Source: RZZS01 sp964498755
Lineage (GTDB): Bacteria > Pseudomonadota > Alphaproteobacteria > Micavibrionales > Micavibrionaceae
Assembly (NCBI GenBank): GCA_964498755.1
Contig: CAZCIB010000037.1
Coordinates: 1-24,162, forward strand
Length of the DNA stretch: 24,162 bases
Reading direction: 5' to 3'
Numbering within the stretch: the first letter of the stretch is position 1; every line of letters begins with the position of its first letter. Shown here piece after piece: positions 13,452 through 20,920 of this stretch. The notes under the pieces are model-generated. The model made no database searches, was not told the DNA's origin, and worked only from the letters and a program-made list of their open reading frames with translations. A program made the position numbers and the translations under genes.

Positions 13452-16400
13452 TGCCGGTCGTTACGCTCGATAAACAACAATATTTTCCGACAAACGTCCT
13501 GCCCGAACAGCAAACCGAGCAGGACGGTTTCTTTACGAACTTCGGCCAGTCGTTCGGCCCTGCCCTGACCGAAGAAAACACCGTCTTCAACCTTGTCGAC
13601 GACTTTGCAAGCGGACAGCTGGCCCGTAACTTCGAGCCTATCGACGAGAGCTTTGATCCGTTCGAGCACATCCCGGACGGCTACGAAGATCAGGCGCATA
13701 TGTTTTGGGATGCGAACTCCCGCGAAGAAATCTTTATGAAAGCCGCAGAGATCGACCGGACGCGCGAGAACATGGACGAGATTGCACGTAATGGCGCAGG
13801 AGGTATGGCGGCTTTGTTCGCGGCGGGGATGCTTGACCCGGTTTTTATGATTCCGGTTGTCGGACAAGTCGGTAAGGGCGGATCGGTTTTAAATACAGGA
13901 CTTGCGACGGCCAAGGCTGGATTGATGGGCTCGGCTGCTTCTGAAGTCATTCTTCAGCACACAAAAGAAGACCGAACCCTGACGGAAAGCGCATGGAACG
14001 TAGGCGTCTCGACGCTGGCCGCTGGCGTGTTCGGCATGGGGATCGAGGGGCTTTCGCGCGGGATGGGACGCTCGACCGACGAGGTTATGAAGATCATACA
14101 GCGCGACATGGAAATCCCGCAGCCGGCCAAAGGCGATGCCGGGGCGATGATGGTTCCGAAAACGACGCTTGAGCAGGAAACGCTTATAGGCTCGATGGGC
14201 GTTGCGCGCGCCTTCAAGGAAACAACGCCGTATCTGCGCATGGTTCATTCCCCGTTCGTGACCGCGCGGCGGGCAATACAGGATATGAACCCGACGAACC
14301 TTGTGTTCAAAAAGAACTTCGAGGGGATCGCAAACCCGGAAAGCGTCTGGCAGAACATCCGCTCATGGGATGTGCCGCTCGGTGATTCCATCGTTGCCAT
14401 TGACCAGGGCTTCACGAAATACCGGCTCGGGAAAGTAAAGGGACGCGCGGCTGCAACAAAGATCAGCATGAGCGACCGGATTTCCAAAATGCAGGGACGC
14501 GCGACGGACAAGCTGACCCGGCAGCAATTCCATGACGAGGTTGGCGCGGCGCTTCATACCGGCGCGCACGATATCCCCGAAGTGCTGGAAACCGCGCGGT
14601 TCATCAAGGACACCTATCTCGATCCGGTCAAGAAACAGCTTGTCGAGCTTGGCGTATTTGGCAACGACGCGGAAGGCCTGATCGAAAACTATTTCAAGCG
14701 GGTATGGGACAATACCAAAATCAAGGCGCGCCGATCCGAATTCAAGGACCGGGTTATTTTGAAATACCTGAAAACGCAGCGCGACAAGATGGCCCGGGAA
14801 GCCGCCGAACAGCCAGCCCCAAAGGACGGAGAGACGATCAAGAGGCCAACGGACTTTACCGACGACGAGCTGGACTCCATTGCAGACGAGATTATCGACC
14901 GGATATCCGCGCAGCGCGAAGGAAAGCTTCCCTATGATCTGGCCGATGACGTTGCGGAACTTAAAGGGGCAGGCGGCGCAAAAGCCGTTCGCTCCGCCTC
15001 ACTGCGGCAGCGGACATTGCGGGATATCCCGTTTGAAGATATCCGCCCCTACCTGATCCTTGACGCCGAGCAGGTTCTGCGGCTTTACAACAATTCCGTC
15101 ATTCCCGATCTCGAGCTGATCCGCAAGTTTGGCGATCTGGACATGGGAAACTTGAGAAAGCAAATCCAGGAAGAGGCCGATGGCTTGGCGAACAAGGCCA
15201 AGAACGAGGCAGAGGCGACGAAAATTCAGGACCTGCGGGACAAAACAATTCGCGATCTTGAGGCTGTGCGGGACATTATGCGCGGGACCTACGGGCTTCC
15301 AAACGATCCGACGAGCGTATGGGTAAGAGCCGCGCGGGTCGCGAGAGCAAACAACCTTCTGCGCTTCATGGGCGATGTGGTCGGTTCTTCTATTGCCGAT
15401 GTCGCCCGGGTTCCGATGACGCAGGGCTTCACGAACACGCTTCGCCATGCGATTGTCCCGATGATCAAAAACCGGACGATGTACGCAAAAAGCGCCAGGG
15501 AAGCAGGCCGTCGCGCCGCCGTGATGGAAATGGTCCTGAATACCCGCCTGCAACGCATGTCCGATATTTCCGACATTTACGCTGGCGGTACAAAGCTTGA
15601 GCGGGGCTTGCGCGGCATGACGGACACGTTCGGCCTTGTCTCGCTGATTGGTCCTTGGAACCAGTTTTTGAAACAGGTCGTAGCGCGCACGGCTGAAGCC
15701 CGGATCATTGAAGAAAGCGTTGCCCTTGCCGCTGGAAAGCTCTCGAAGAAAAAGGCCGGATACCTCGCCGCGAGCGGTATCGACGAGCGCACAGCCCGGA
15801 TTATTGCAGAGCAATACGGCAAGCACGGCGAAAAAATCGACGGGATCATGCTGCTTGGCGATTGGGATAATACGCCAGCCGCGCAGAAAGCTCTTCGGAC
15901 GTTCTCGCTGGCCCTGCAAAAAGAAGCCGATCAGGCTATCGTGACGTCGGGACCAGCTGACAGGCCCTTGATGATGCAGACCGAGACAGGCCGGACAATC
16001 ATGCAGTTCAAGACCTTCACCTTCGCCGCGGCTCAGGCCGTAACGATATCCGGCCTGCAACGCCGGGACGCGCAAGTGATGATGGGCGCGCTGATGTCTG
16101 TCGGGCTCGGCGCCATGATCTACGGCTACAAGACGGCGGCGGCAGGAAAAACGCCTTCAGACGATCCGCGCGCATGGGTTAAGGAAGGGATCGACCGGAG
16201 CGGGATCCTGACGTGGCTGATGGAAGGGAACAACGTTCTCGAAAAACTGTCGGGTAATAACGTTGGGCTGTCCGCCATGCTCGATGCGCCGATTTCATCC
16301 CGGTACGCTTCACGGAATACGCTTTCCGCCTGGGCGGGTCCGACATTCGGCATGGTCGGAGAAGTTGGAACGATTGCTTCAGGAGCTTTGCGCGGCGACA

Positions 16401-16519
16401 TGAACGACGCGGAAATCCATGCCGTGCGCCGGTTGATGCCCTATCAGAACCATTTTGCCTTCAGGCCGCTTTATAATCAGGCACAAGAATCCGCCAAGGA
16501 AATGTACGGCTCGGATTAG
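13451..16519 (+). CDS. Large internal virion / DNA-ejection protein, T7 gp16-like
   Basis: A 1022-aa protein, the largest in the window, starting in a TAATG overlap. Residues about 110-210 hold alternating hydrophobic and Gly/Ala-rich stretches (GAGGMAALFAAGMLDPVFMI; VSTLAAGVFGMGIEGLSRGM) that could insert in the inner membrane. The C-terminus has another such segment near 870-895 (QVMMGALMSVGLGAMIYGY) and ends with a R-x-L-M-P-Y-Q-N-H-F-A-F-R-P-L-Y block that is typical of gp16 homologues. The protein should form the cytoplasmic-membrane part of the ejection channel. T7 gp16 carries an N-terminal lytic transglycosylase; I see no such domain here, and the protein is about 300 residues shorter. 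Confidence 0.85.
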   Translation: MPVVTLDKQQYFPTNVLPEQQTEQDGFFTNFGQSFGPALTEENTVFNLVDDFASGQLARNFEPIDESFDPFEHIPDGYEDQAHMFWDANSREEIFMKAAEIDRTRENMDEIARNGAGGMAALFAAGMLDPVFMIPVVGQVGKGGSVLNTGLATAKAGLMGSAASEVILQHTKEDRTLTESAWNVGVSTLAAGVFGMGIEGLSRGMGRSTDEVMKIIQRDMEIPQPAKGDAGAMMVPKTTLEQETLIGSMGVARAFKETTPYLRMVHSPFVTARRAIQDMNPTNLVFKKNFEGIANPESVWQNIRSWDVPLGDSIVAIDQGFTKYRLGKVKGRAAATKISMSDRISKMQGRATDKLTRQQFHDEVGAALHTGAHDIPEVLETARFIKDTYLDPVKKQLVELGVFGNDAEGLIENYFKRVWDNTKIKARRSEFKDRVILKYLKTQRDKMAREAAEQPAPKDGETIKRPTDFTDDELDSIADEIIDRISAQREGKLPYDLADDVAELKGAGGAKAVRSASLRQRTLRDIPFEDIRPYLILDAEQVLRLYNNSVIPDLELIRKFGDLDMGNLRKQIQEEADGLANKAKNEAEATKIQDLRDKTIRDLEAVRDIMRGTYGLPNDPTSVWVRAARVARANNLLRFMGDVVGSSIADVARVPMTQGFTNTLRHAIVPMIKNRTMYAKSAREAGRRAAVMEMVLNTRLQRMSDISDIYAGGTKLERGLRGMTDTFGLVSLIGPWNQFLKQVVARTAEARIIEESVALAAGKLSKKKAGYLAASGIDERTARIIAEQYGKHGEKIDGIMLLGDWDNTPAAQKALRTFSLALQKEADQAIVTSGPADRPLMMQTETGRTIMQFKTFTFAAAQAVTISGLQRRDAQVMMGALMSVGLGAMIYGYKTAAAGKTPSDDPRAWVKEGIDRSGILTWLMEGNNVLEKLSGNNVGLSAMLDAPISSRYASRNTLSAWAGPTFGMVGEVGTIASGALRGDMNDAEIHAVRRLMPYQNHFAFRPLYNQAQESAKEMYGSD

Positions 16520-16560
16520 TGCGTTGCTGATCGGTCCTGATTAAAGCCATCCTTCTTTCA
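16519..16560 (+). promoter_or_regulatory. Leaderless promoter of the fibre/lysis module
   Basis: GTGCGTTGCTGA (16519-16530) is identical to the first 12 bases of the tail promoter. After the fixed spacing comes CATCCT (16548-16553), and A16560 of the fibre ATG is the predicted transcription start. The region before the ATG (CCTTCTTTC) has no Shine-Dalgarno sequence. The box begins on the last base of the preceding gene's stop codon. No further copy is seen to its right, so this promoter may supply all the fibre, lysis and spike genes. Confidence 0.7.
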
Positions 16561-18002
16561 TGGCACAGGTAACAGTCTCAGACACACAGATCAGGTTGGT
16601 TTATTCGGTCGGGGCAGTCGCTACCGACGAATTCGCCTTTTCCTTTACCTATTACGCGGACACCGATATCGAGGTCTATGACGATGGAACGCTCGTCGAC
16701 GCCGCAGATTACACGGTGACAGGCAACGGCTCGACAACGGACGGCTATGCTGGCGGGACCGTCACGCTCGATACAGCCGTCACGAATACGACCATCATTG
16801 TTCAGTTGAACCTGACGCTTGAAAAGACAGTCAATTTCCCGGTTGCGGCTGATTTCGACATTGCGGCCCTGAACACGCAGCTCTCTAAACTCTGGTCCGG
16901 CCTGCTTCAGGTGCGCGACCTGTATACCCGCGCTCTCAAGCTTCCGGTCGACTCGGCTCTTGTCGACGGATCAGGCGACGTTCTTGATCTGGCCTTCACA
17001 GAAGACCCGGAGGACGGCAAGACACCGATTTATGATGCAACGCTTCGGGGTTTCAAGAACTCGACCGCGAGCATAAGCGATCTCGACGGCGCCATTACCC
17101 AGGCAGAGGCCGCACAGACGGCGGCGGAGCTGGCGCGGGATAATGCGCAGACGGCAGAAACGAATGCCGAAACCGCAGAGACGAACGCGGAAACGGCGCA
17201 GGCGGCGGCGGAAAGCGCGCGGGATGACGCGCAGGCGGCGCTGGCGGAGGCAAATTTGCCCGGAACTCTCGGCACGGCAGGCCAACTACTGAAAGTGAAC
17301 GCCGGTGCGGACGCGCTGGAATACGACGACCCGGCGAACGTTGTGGCGGGTACGCTTAGCGACGATGATACGCTTGCGGACGAAAGTACAACGCAGGCTC
17401 CGACGGAAAGGGCGGTGAAGGCTTATGTCGATAATTCAACACCCGACCCCTACGATATAATGCCGATAGGTATGCCATTCATTCTTGACGACCACTTAAC
17501 AGGTTGCCCAATTCCCGACAACAGCGGCGATGCAAAATACATACGCCTGACAGCAGGGCAAACGGGCGCGGGTCAATTCAACGAAGGCCTTCTGACCAGC
17601 GAGAGCACAAGCGGTTCTGCGCCCTTGGTTGTATCAACGGCGGTTATTGATTACGCAGAAAGCCCTATTGACGGTGAGACCATTCACCACCTCAACACAA
17701 TGGAAGCGATTAAAAGGCCGCGTACAACATCCGGTGAAGTGCAACAAGATCAGATGCAGCGGATTACAGGATCGCTCACAAATGAAAATGTAAGTGGTCC
17801 GCGTGGATTGTTTAGAGCGTCTTCTGGAGTTTTTAGCTTGAGTGGGTCCGGAACTGGCGGAGATTTTGTGCCCGGGGGGACAGCGTCAAGAATAGCTAAT
17901 TTTGACTCCATGGGCTCCCCTAACGCCCGCGTTTCGTCCAGCGTGAACGGAGAAACGCGCTCTAAAAACGTATCAGGCACAGCATATATGAGGATCGCAT
18001 AA
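16560..18002 (+). CDS. Tail fibre protein with T7-type anchor domain
   Basis: A 480-aa protein that should attach to the tail nozzle and bind the host receptor. Residues 1 to about 160 match the T7 tail-fibre N-terminal (anchor) family: VTVSDTQIRLVYSVGA, then F-x-F-x-Y, and the N-T-Q-L-S-K-L-W-S-G-L-L-Q-V-R-D-L block at about 105-120. Residues about 177-230 form an Ala/Glu coiled coil built from duplicated units. From about residue 290 the DNA is richer in A/T and codon use changes, consistent with an exchanged receptor-binding tip. The C-terminus ends RSKNVSGTAYMRIA, a typical fibre tip, and is followed by a chaperone gene. The stop overlaps that gene's ATG. Confidence 0.9.
   Translation: MAQVTVSDTQIRLVYSVGAVATDEFAFSFTYYADTDIEVYDDGTLVDAADYTVTGNGSTTDGYAGGTVTLDTAVTNTTIIVQLNLTLEKTVNFPVAADFDIAALNTQLSKLWSGLLQVRDLYTRALKLPVDSALVDGSGDVLDLAFTEDPEDGKTPIYDATLRGFKNSTASISDLDGAITQAEAAQTAAELARDNAQTAETNAETAETNAETAQAAAESARDDAQAALAEANLPGTLGTAGQLLKVNAGADALEYDDPANVVAGTLSDDDTLADESTTQAPTERAVKAYVDNSTPDPYDIMPIGMPFILDDHLTGCPIPDNSGDAKYIRLTAGQTGAGQFNEGLLTSESTSGSAPLVVSTAVIDYAESPIDGETIHHLNTMEAIKRPRTTSGEVQQDQMQRITGSLTNENVSGPRGLFRASSGVFSLSGSGTGGDFVPGGTASRIANFDSMGSPNARVSSSVNGETRSKNVSGTAYMRIA
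17115..17239 (+). repeat. Imperfect 41-bp direct repeat in the fibre shaft
   Basis: Bases 17115-17155 and 17199-17239 are near-copies (CAGRCGGCGGCGGA..., both ending GCGCAGRCGGC) with an offset of 84 bp, which is 28 codons or four heptads. They encode A-A-E-x-A-R-D-[ND]-A-Q units of the coiled coil. The period keeps both frame and heptad phase. Confidence 0.75.
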
Positions 18003-18475
18003 TGAAATATTACGCAAAAGACAACCATATCAGCACTGACCCGATTGAGGGTGGTATTGAGATTACAGAGCAAGAATACCTAGGCGCGATTGAAGCCTTG
18101 TCTGCATACGGGTTTAAGATTATTGACGGCGCGCTCGTTATTTTATCCGGTGAGATGAAAACGGTTTACAGCACCGAAAGCGGCGCAGAGATTGAAATTG
18201 TCATCGAGGACGAAACACCCGAAGGATACACCGAAACAGAACGCCCAGACCACACGCACGATTGGAATGGGTCGGAATGGGAATTGAATGAGGATAAGGC
18301 GTGGCAAGTTGTTCGTTCAAAACGTGACGGTCTCATATCACAATCAGACTGGACGCAGCTCGGCGATAGCCCGCAACTCGGCAACCAAGCATGGCTCGAT
18401 TACCGTCAAGCCCTGCGCGATATTACCGAGCAATCAGACCCCGCCAATATCGAGTGGCCGGAGGTGCCGGAATGA
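18002..18475 (+). CDS. Tail fibre assembly protein / chaperone
   Basis: A 157-aa acidic protein directly after the fibre gene (TAATG overlap), where fibre chaperones normally lie. The C-terminal 55 residues contain the hallmark block R-S-K-R-D-x-L-I-S-Q-S-D-W-T-Q-L, then W-L-D-Y-R-Q-A-L-R-D-I, and finish with I-E-W-P-E-V-P, the signature of the phage tail assembly chaperone family. The N-terminal half is variable, as expected of a domain that evolves with the fibre tip. It should help fold or attach the fibre C-terminus. Confidence 0.9.
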   Translation: MKYYAKDNHISTDPIEGGIEITEQEYLGAIEALSAYGFKIIDGALVILSGEMKTVYSTESGAEIEIVIEDETPEGYTETERPDHTHDWNGSEWELNEDKAWQVVRSKRDGLISQSDWTQLGDSPQLGNQAWLDYRQALRDITEQSDPANIEWPEVPE

Positions 18476-19071
18476 TCGCATTAATTACAATATTGTTCTT
18501 ATGGTTCCCGTTCTGGTCTGCACAGGCAGGTCGTTCCATGCGTTCAATATCCGAAGAGTTTGATAATTGGCAAAACAAAAGCTCATTCATGGCGGCGGTT
18601 CCTGAAATTGTTATCGCCGTTTCAATCGGGATTATTGCCGCAACTGGCTGGCAGCATTTTTTTGGTCTTGGGTTTTTAGCAACGATTGGCGTGTTCATCA
18701 TTTCAGGGCTTATCGCATATGCTGGAAAGCAATCCGCAACATGGGCTTATTTGAGTTGGGAGGGTCATAAAACTCCTGATACAGACAGAACAAGCACGCT
18801 CAAACCCGTAAATGATTGGCTGGCCGCGCGGCTTGGGTACAGGCTTGGCGATGAAGGCTATTCATGGGTTTGGGCTTTTACGAAGGGTCTTATAACGACA
18901 CTGCCGCTTGGCGGTACGAGCGCAATCTTTCAACCGCTTTGGCGCGAGATCGCAAGCCACGCAAAAAACCGCTTACCGTTCGAACATAATTTCTGGATGG
19001 AATTTATCGGGGACGGGCTTGCTTATGCGTCCGCTGCGGCTGTGTTTATTTTTATCGTGTGGGGTATTTAA
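18472..19071 (+). CDS. Multi-span membrane protein of unknown function
   Basis: A 199-aa protein starting at ATG 18472 in an ATGA overlap; an upstream GTG-type start at 18391 would only add a basic out-of-place extension. It has a hydrophobic start (MIALITILFLWFPFW), two central membrane segments (about residues 42-60 and 65-85), a weaker one near 140-155 (KGLITTLPLGGTSAIF) and a C-terminal one (AYASAAAVFIFIVWGI). A loop at about 95-130 holds an S-T-L-x-P-V-N-D-W-L-A-x-R-x-G-Y-x-x-G-x-E-G-Y-S-W block that looks conserved. I do not recognise a named family. It heads a series of small membrane-protein genes just before the endolysin, so a role in membrane takeover or lysis timing is possible. 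Confidence 0.8.
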   Translation: MIALITILFLWFPFWSAQAGRSMRSISEEFDNWQNKSSFMAAVPEIVIAVSIGIIAATGWQHFFGLGFLATIGVFIISGLIAYAGKQSATWAYLSWEGHKTPDTDRTSTLKPVNDWLAARLGYRLGDEGYSWVWAFTKGLITTLPLGGTSAIFQPLWREIASHAKNRLPFEHNFWMEFIGDGLAYASAAAVFIFIVWGI

Positions 19072-19184
19072 TGGACTGGCTCATAGCCCTAATCACAATT
19101 CAAGCCATAACAATCGTGGCGCTTATATTCCAGCTACGGGAAGAGGACATGGAGGCCGCTTTTGACGCGGCGATGGAGGCTTAA
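19071..19184 (+). CDS. 37-aa single-span membrane peptide
   Basis: ATG 19071 overlaps the preceding stop (TAATG) and the stop TAA ends directly before the next ATG at 19185. The peptide is a hydrophobic helix (MDWLIALITIQAITIVALIF) followed by an acidic amphipathic tail (QLREEDMEAAFDAAMEA). Perfect packing between its neighbours is the main evidence for a real gene. The layout (short outside end, one membrane helix, acidic tail) is like small pinholin or antiholin peptides, but the function is unknown. Confidence 0.7.
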   Translation: MDWLIALITIQAITIVALIFQLREEDMEAAFDAAMEA

Positions 19185-19415
19185 ATGGAACTGTCCTTAA
19201 TCATATTCCTCTGCGCCGTGATCGGGGTTTTGACGGGGCTTGCTTTCTATGAGAACGAGAAGGCTGGCTATTACTACAAACAATGGGCGGTTTGGAAGCG
19301 GTTAGCGGAGCGGCAGGCGAAGGAAATGGCGCGCCTTGAGAAAGAGCTTAGAGCGGCCAAGCGAAACGACAACCGCGATCCCAAAACAGGGCGATTTGTG
19401 AAGAGGGGGGGGTAA
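19185..19415 (+). CDS. 76-aa membrane-anchored coiled-coil protein
   Basis: One N-terminal membrane helix (about residues 4-22, IIFLCAVIGVLTGLAF) is followed by a charged helix rich in Lys, Glu and Arg (35-60), then a basic tail ending DPKTGRFVKRGG. The R-D-P-K-T-G-R-F-V phrase is a common C-terminal motif in unrelated small phage proteins. The start ATG 19185 follows the previous stop with no gap. Function unknown; the architecture resembles an inner-membrane spanin or phage membrane tether, but the true Rz-like protein lies further on. Confidence 0.75.
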   Translation: MELSLIIFLCAVIGVLTGLAFYENEKAGYYYKQWAVWKRLAERQAKEMARLEKELRAAKRNDNRDPKTGRFVKRGG

Positions 19416-19417
19416 GA

Positions 19418-19741
19418 GTGGACGAATGGACGGTCTCTAAAGAAATAGATATCTCCTTAATTCTAGCAGTGTTGATTTGCACGGGCGGGGTAATTTTGAC
19501 GGTAATCAAAGGTTGGCTGCATTTTCACGACCGTATCACGGCTAATGAAGCCGAAATGATGAGGATCCACGAAATGAACGAGGCGGCCCACAAGAACTTC
19601 AACAAGTCACTGGAGACGATGCAGAAGGCCCACGACAAGGACTGGACAGCAATCAACGCGACGCTTGAAACCTTCGCTACGCGCATCGAGCGGGCTATTG
19701 AGCGTCTTGGTGAACGGCTGGATGGCAAGGCGGATAAATGA
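19418..19741 (+). CDS. 107-aa membrane protein with long helical tail
   Basis: The gene begins with GTG 19418, preceded by a G-rich Shine-Dalgarno-like stretch. Residues about 12-32 are a membrane span (ISLILAVLICTGGVILTVI). The remaining 70 residues are one charged helix with regular spacing (EAEMMRIHEMNEAAHKNF; IERAIERLGERL), suggesting a coiled coil facing the cytoplasm. Proteins with this plan are often annotated as phage holin-associated or lysis-associated. It overlaps the endolysin start by four bases (ATGA), so it is translated in step with it. Confidence 0.75.
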   Translation: MDEWTVSKEIDISLILAVLICTGGVILTVIKGWLHFHDRITANEAEMMRIHEMNEAAHKNFNKSLETMQKAHDKDWTAINATLETFATRIERAIERLGERLDGKADK

Positions 19742-20169
19742 CCTTTCGTTTTGGCAAAAAATCACAGGACAATCTAGCAGGCGTTCATCCCGCGCTTGTG
19801 GACGTGTGCAATGCCGCTCTGTTCACGGGAATAATGGATTTCAGCGTTGTAGACGGCCTGAGGACGCGGGAAGAGCAAGAAAGGCTGTACAGGGAAGAAA
19901 AGACGAAAACGCTACACAGCAAGCACCTGAGGCAAAGCACGGGGTATGGGCATGCCGTGGACCTTTACCCGTATCCGATAGACATGAACGCGGTGAATAA
20001 GGGCCACTGGCCTGAAATTATACGCTTTGGCGTTCTGGCCGGGTTAATGAAAACCTGCGCGATGGATTTAGGCGTAAAAATCAGGTGGGGATGTGATTGG
20101 GATAACGACGGCGAAACGCTGGATCACAGCTTTTTCGACGCGCCGCATTTTGAATTGGTGACAATATGA
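19738..20169 (+). CDS. M15-family peptidase endolysin
   Basis: A 143-aa muralytic enzyme expected to cut peptide cross-bridges of peptidoglycan. The zinc-site pattern is S-K-H (H63) ... G-H-A-V-D-L (D75) and a C-terminal D-A-P-H-F-E-L (H137), the SxHxxGxAxD/HxE arrangement of M15 peptidases. It has a five-residue insertion between the first two ligands compared with the shortest members. An R-T-x-E-E-Q block at 42-47 is also typical. There is no signal peptide or membrane segment, so release needs a holin. It overlaps both neighbours by four bases. Confidence 0.9.
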   Translation: MTFRFGKKSQDNLAGVHPALVDVCNAALFTGIMDFSVVDGLRTREEQERLYREEKTKTLHSKHLRQSTGYGHAVDLYPYPIDMNAVNKGHWPEIIRFGVLAGLMKTCAMDLGVKIRWGCDWDNDGETLDHSFFDAPHFELVTI

Positions 20170-20354
20170 ACAAATATTTCTCCCGCAAGTTTATCGTAAC
20201 TCTTATCGCCCTTGTCGGCGGGCTTGTGCTGGGCGGCTGGGGCATAGCGACGGGGAATGACTTAACGGGTGTTGCGGCCATTATCGGCGCGGTCGGCGTG
20301 ATTGCGGGGCAATACAGCGTCGGCAACGCTATGGCGAAAGGGAAAGAGGAATGA
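20166..20354 (+). CDS. Putative holin, 62 aa
   Basis: Starts in an ATGA overlap with the endolysin. It is predicted to have two membrane helices (about residues 9-27, IVTLIALVGGLVLGGWGIA, and 33-52, TGVAAIIGAVGVIAGQY) joined by a short Gly-Asn-Asp turn, with charged ends (N-terminal SRKF, C-terminal KGKEE). Size, topology and place make it the best holin candidate, which would form the lesion that lets the endolysin through. Confidence 0.75.
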   Translation: MNKYFSRKFIVTLIALVGGLVLGGWGIATGNDLTGVAAIIGAVGVIAGQYSVGNAMAKGKEE

Positions 20355-20560
20355 GCAATCTTCGCATTAGATCGGTGAAATTCAAAAACGGTGGCGAAAT
20401 CCGTATGATGCCCGCTGAAAGGGGTAACTTTTCCCGCGTTAATCTTGGGTGGGGCGAGGTAGTTTTTCGCGCCTATGACGGCGAAGAGCTAAAGCGTCGC
20501 GACCTAGCGTATATGTGCGACTGCGCAAAGCATGTCGTTATGACGGGAGAGGTGGAATGA
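20351..20560 (+). CDS. Unknown 69-aa soluble protein in the lysis cassette
   Basis: A gene joined by ATGA overlaps to the holin gene before it and the Rz gene after it, which argues that it is real. It is a mixed beta protein (RIRSVKFKNGGEIRMM; LGWGEVVFRAY) with one C-x-C motif (CDCAKHVVM) near residues 56-64 and no membrane segment. I do not recognise the family. It could be a regulator of lysis or an unrelated cargo gene. Confidence 0.75.
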   Translation: MSNLRIRSVKFKNGGEIRMMPAERGNFSRVNLGWGEVVFRAYDGEELKRRDLAYMCDCAKHVVMTGEVE

Positions 20561-20802
20561 CATGGCTTTCGATTTTGACATCGAAGAAATGGATTATTCG
20601 GGCTGTTCTATTGATGACGATCTTTACGCTCGGCTGGTTTTTAATCGAGTCCGCTCGCAAAGAAGAAAGACTCAAATGCGAGAACGCGGGGCTGGTTGCG
20701 GATCAGAAGGCCGCGACGGAAAGGGACAGAAATGAAGCGGAAGTTATGCGTCTTAGTGATCCTGACTTGTACGCTCGTTATGCTCGCTGGCTGCGCGACT
20801 AA
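20557..20802 (+). CDS. Rz: Rz-like inner-membrane spanin
   Basis: An 81-aa protein with one N-terminal membrane anchor (about residues 12-30, WIIRAVLLMTIFTLGWFLI) and a charged periplasmic helix (31-65) ending ARYARWLRD. I chose ATG 20557 over the upstream in-frame start at 20515 because it overlaps the previous stop (ATGA) and gives the normal short cytoplasmic end. Its last 71 bases overlap the Rz1-type gene in another frame, the classical embedded spanin layout. With Rz1 it should fuse inner and outer membranes in the last step of lysis. Confidence 0.85.
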   Translation: MTWLSILTSKKWIIRAVLLMTIFTLGWFLIESARKEERLKCENAGLVADQKAATERDRNEAEVMRLSDPDLYARYARWLRD

Positions 20803-20920
20803 ACCGCCGCCAGTCTGCGCTTGGGTGAAGCCCATTTATCCAAGCCGCGACGATCAGATGACGCGAGGGACGATGCAGCAGATAGTGATCCACAACGAAG
20901 CGTGGGAAGGAAGGCAATAA
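20732..20920 (+). CDS. Rz1: Rz1-like outer-membrane spanin lipoprotein
   Basis: A 62-aa lipoprotein. The signal segment MKRKLCVLVILTCTLVMLAGC ends in a lipobox L-A-G-C with the lipidated cysteine at residue 21, giving a mature part of about 42 residues that begins CATKPPP. A proline run directly after the lipobox is usual for Rz1. ATG 20732 follows AAGGGA. The gene begins inside Rz in the next frame and ends in a TAATG overlap with the following gene. Confidence 0.88.
   Translation: MKRKLCVLVILTCTLVMLAGCATKPPPVCAWVKPIYPSRDDQMTRGTMQQIVIHNEAWEGRQ

Noticed and set aside
20821..20919. 33-residue N-terminal extension of the LamG protein
   Set aside because: It overlaps Rz1 entirely; ATG 20920 forms a normal TAATG junction.
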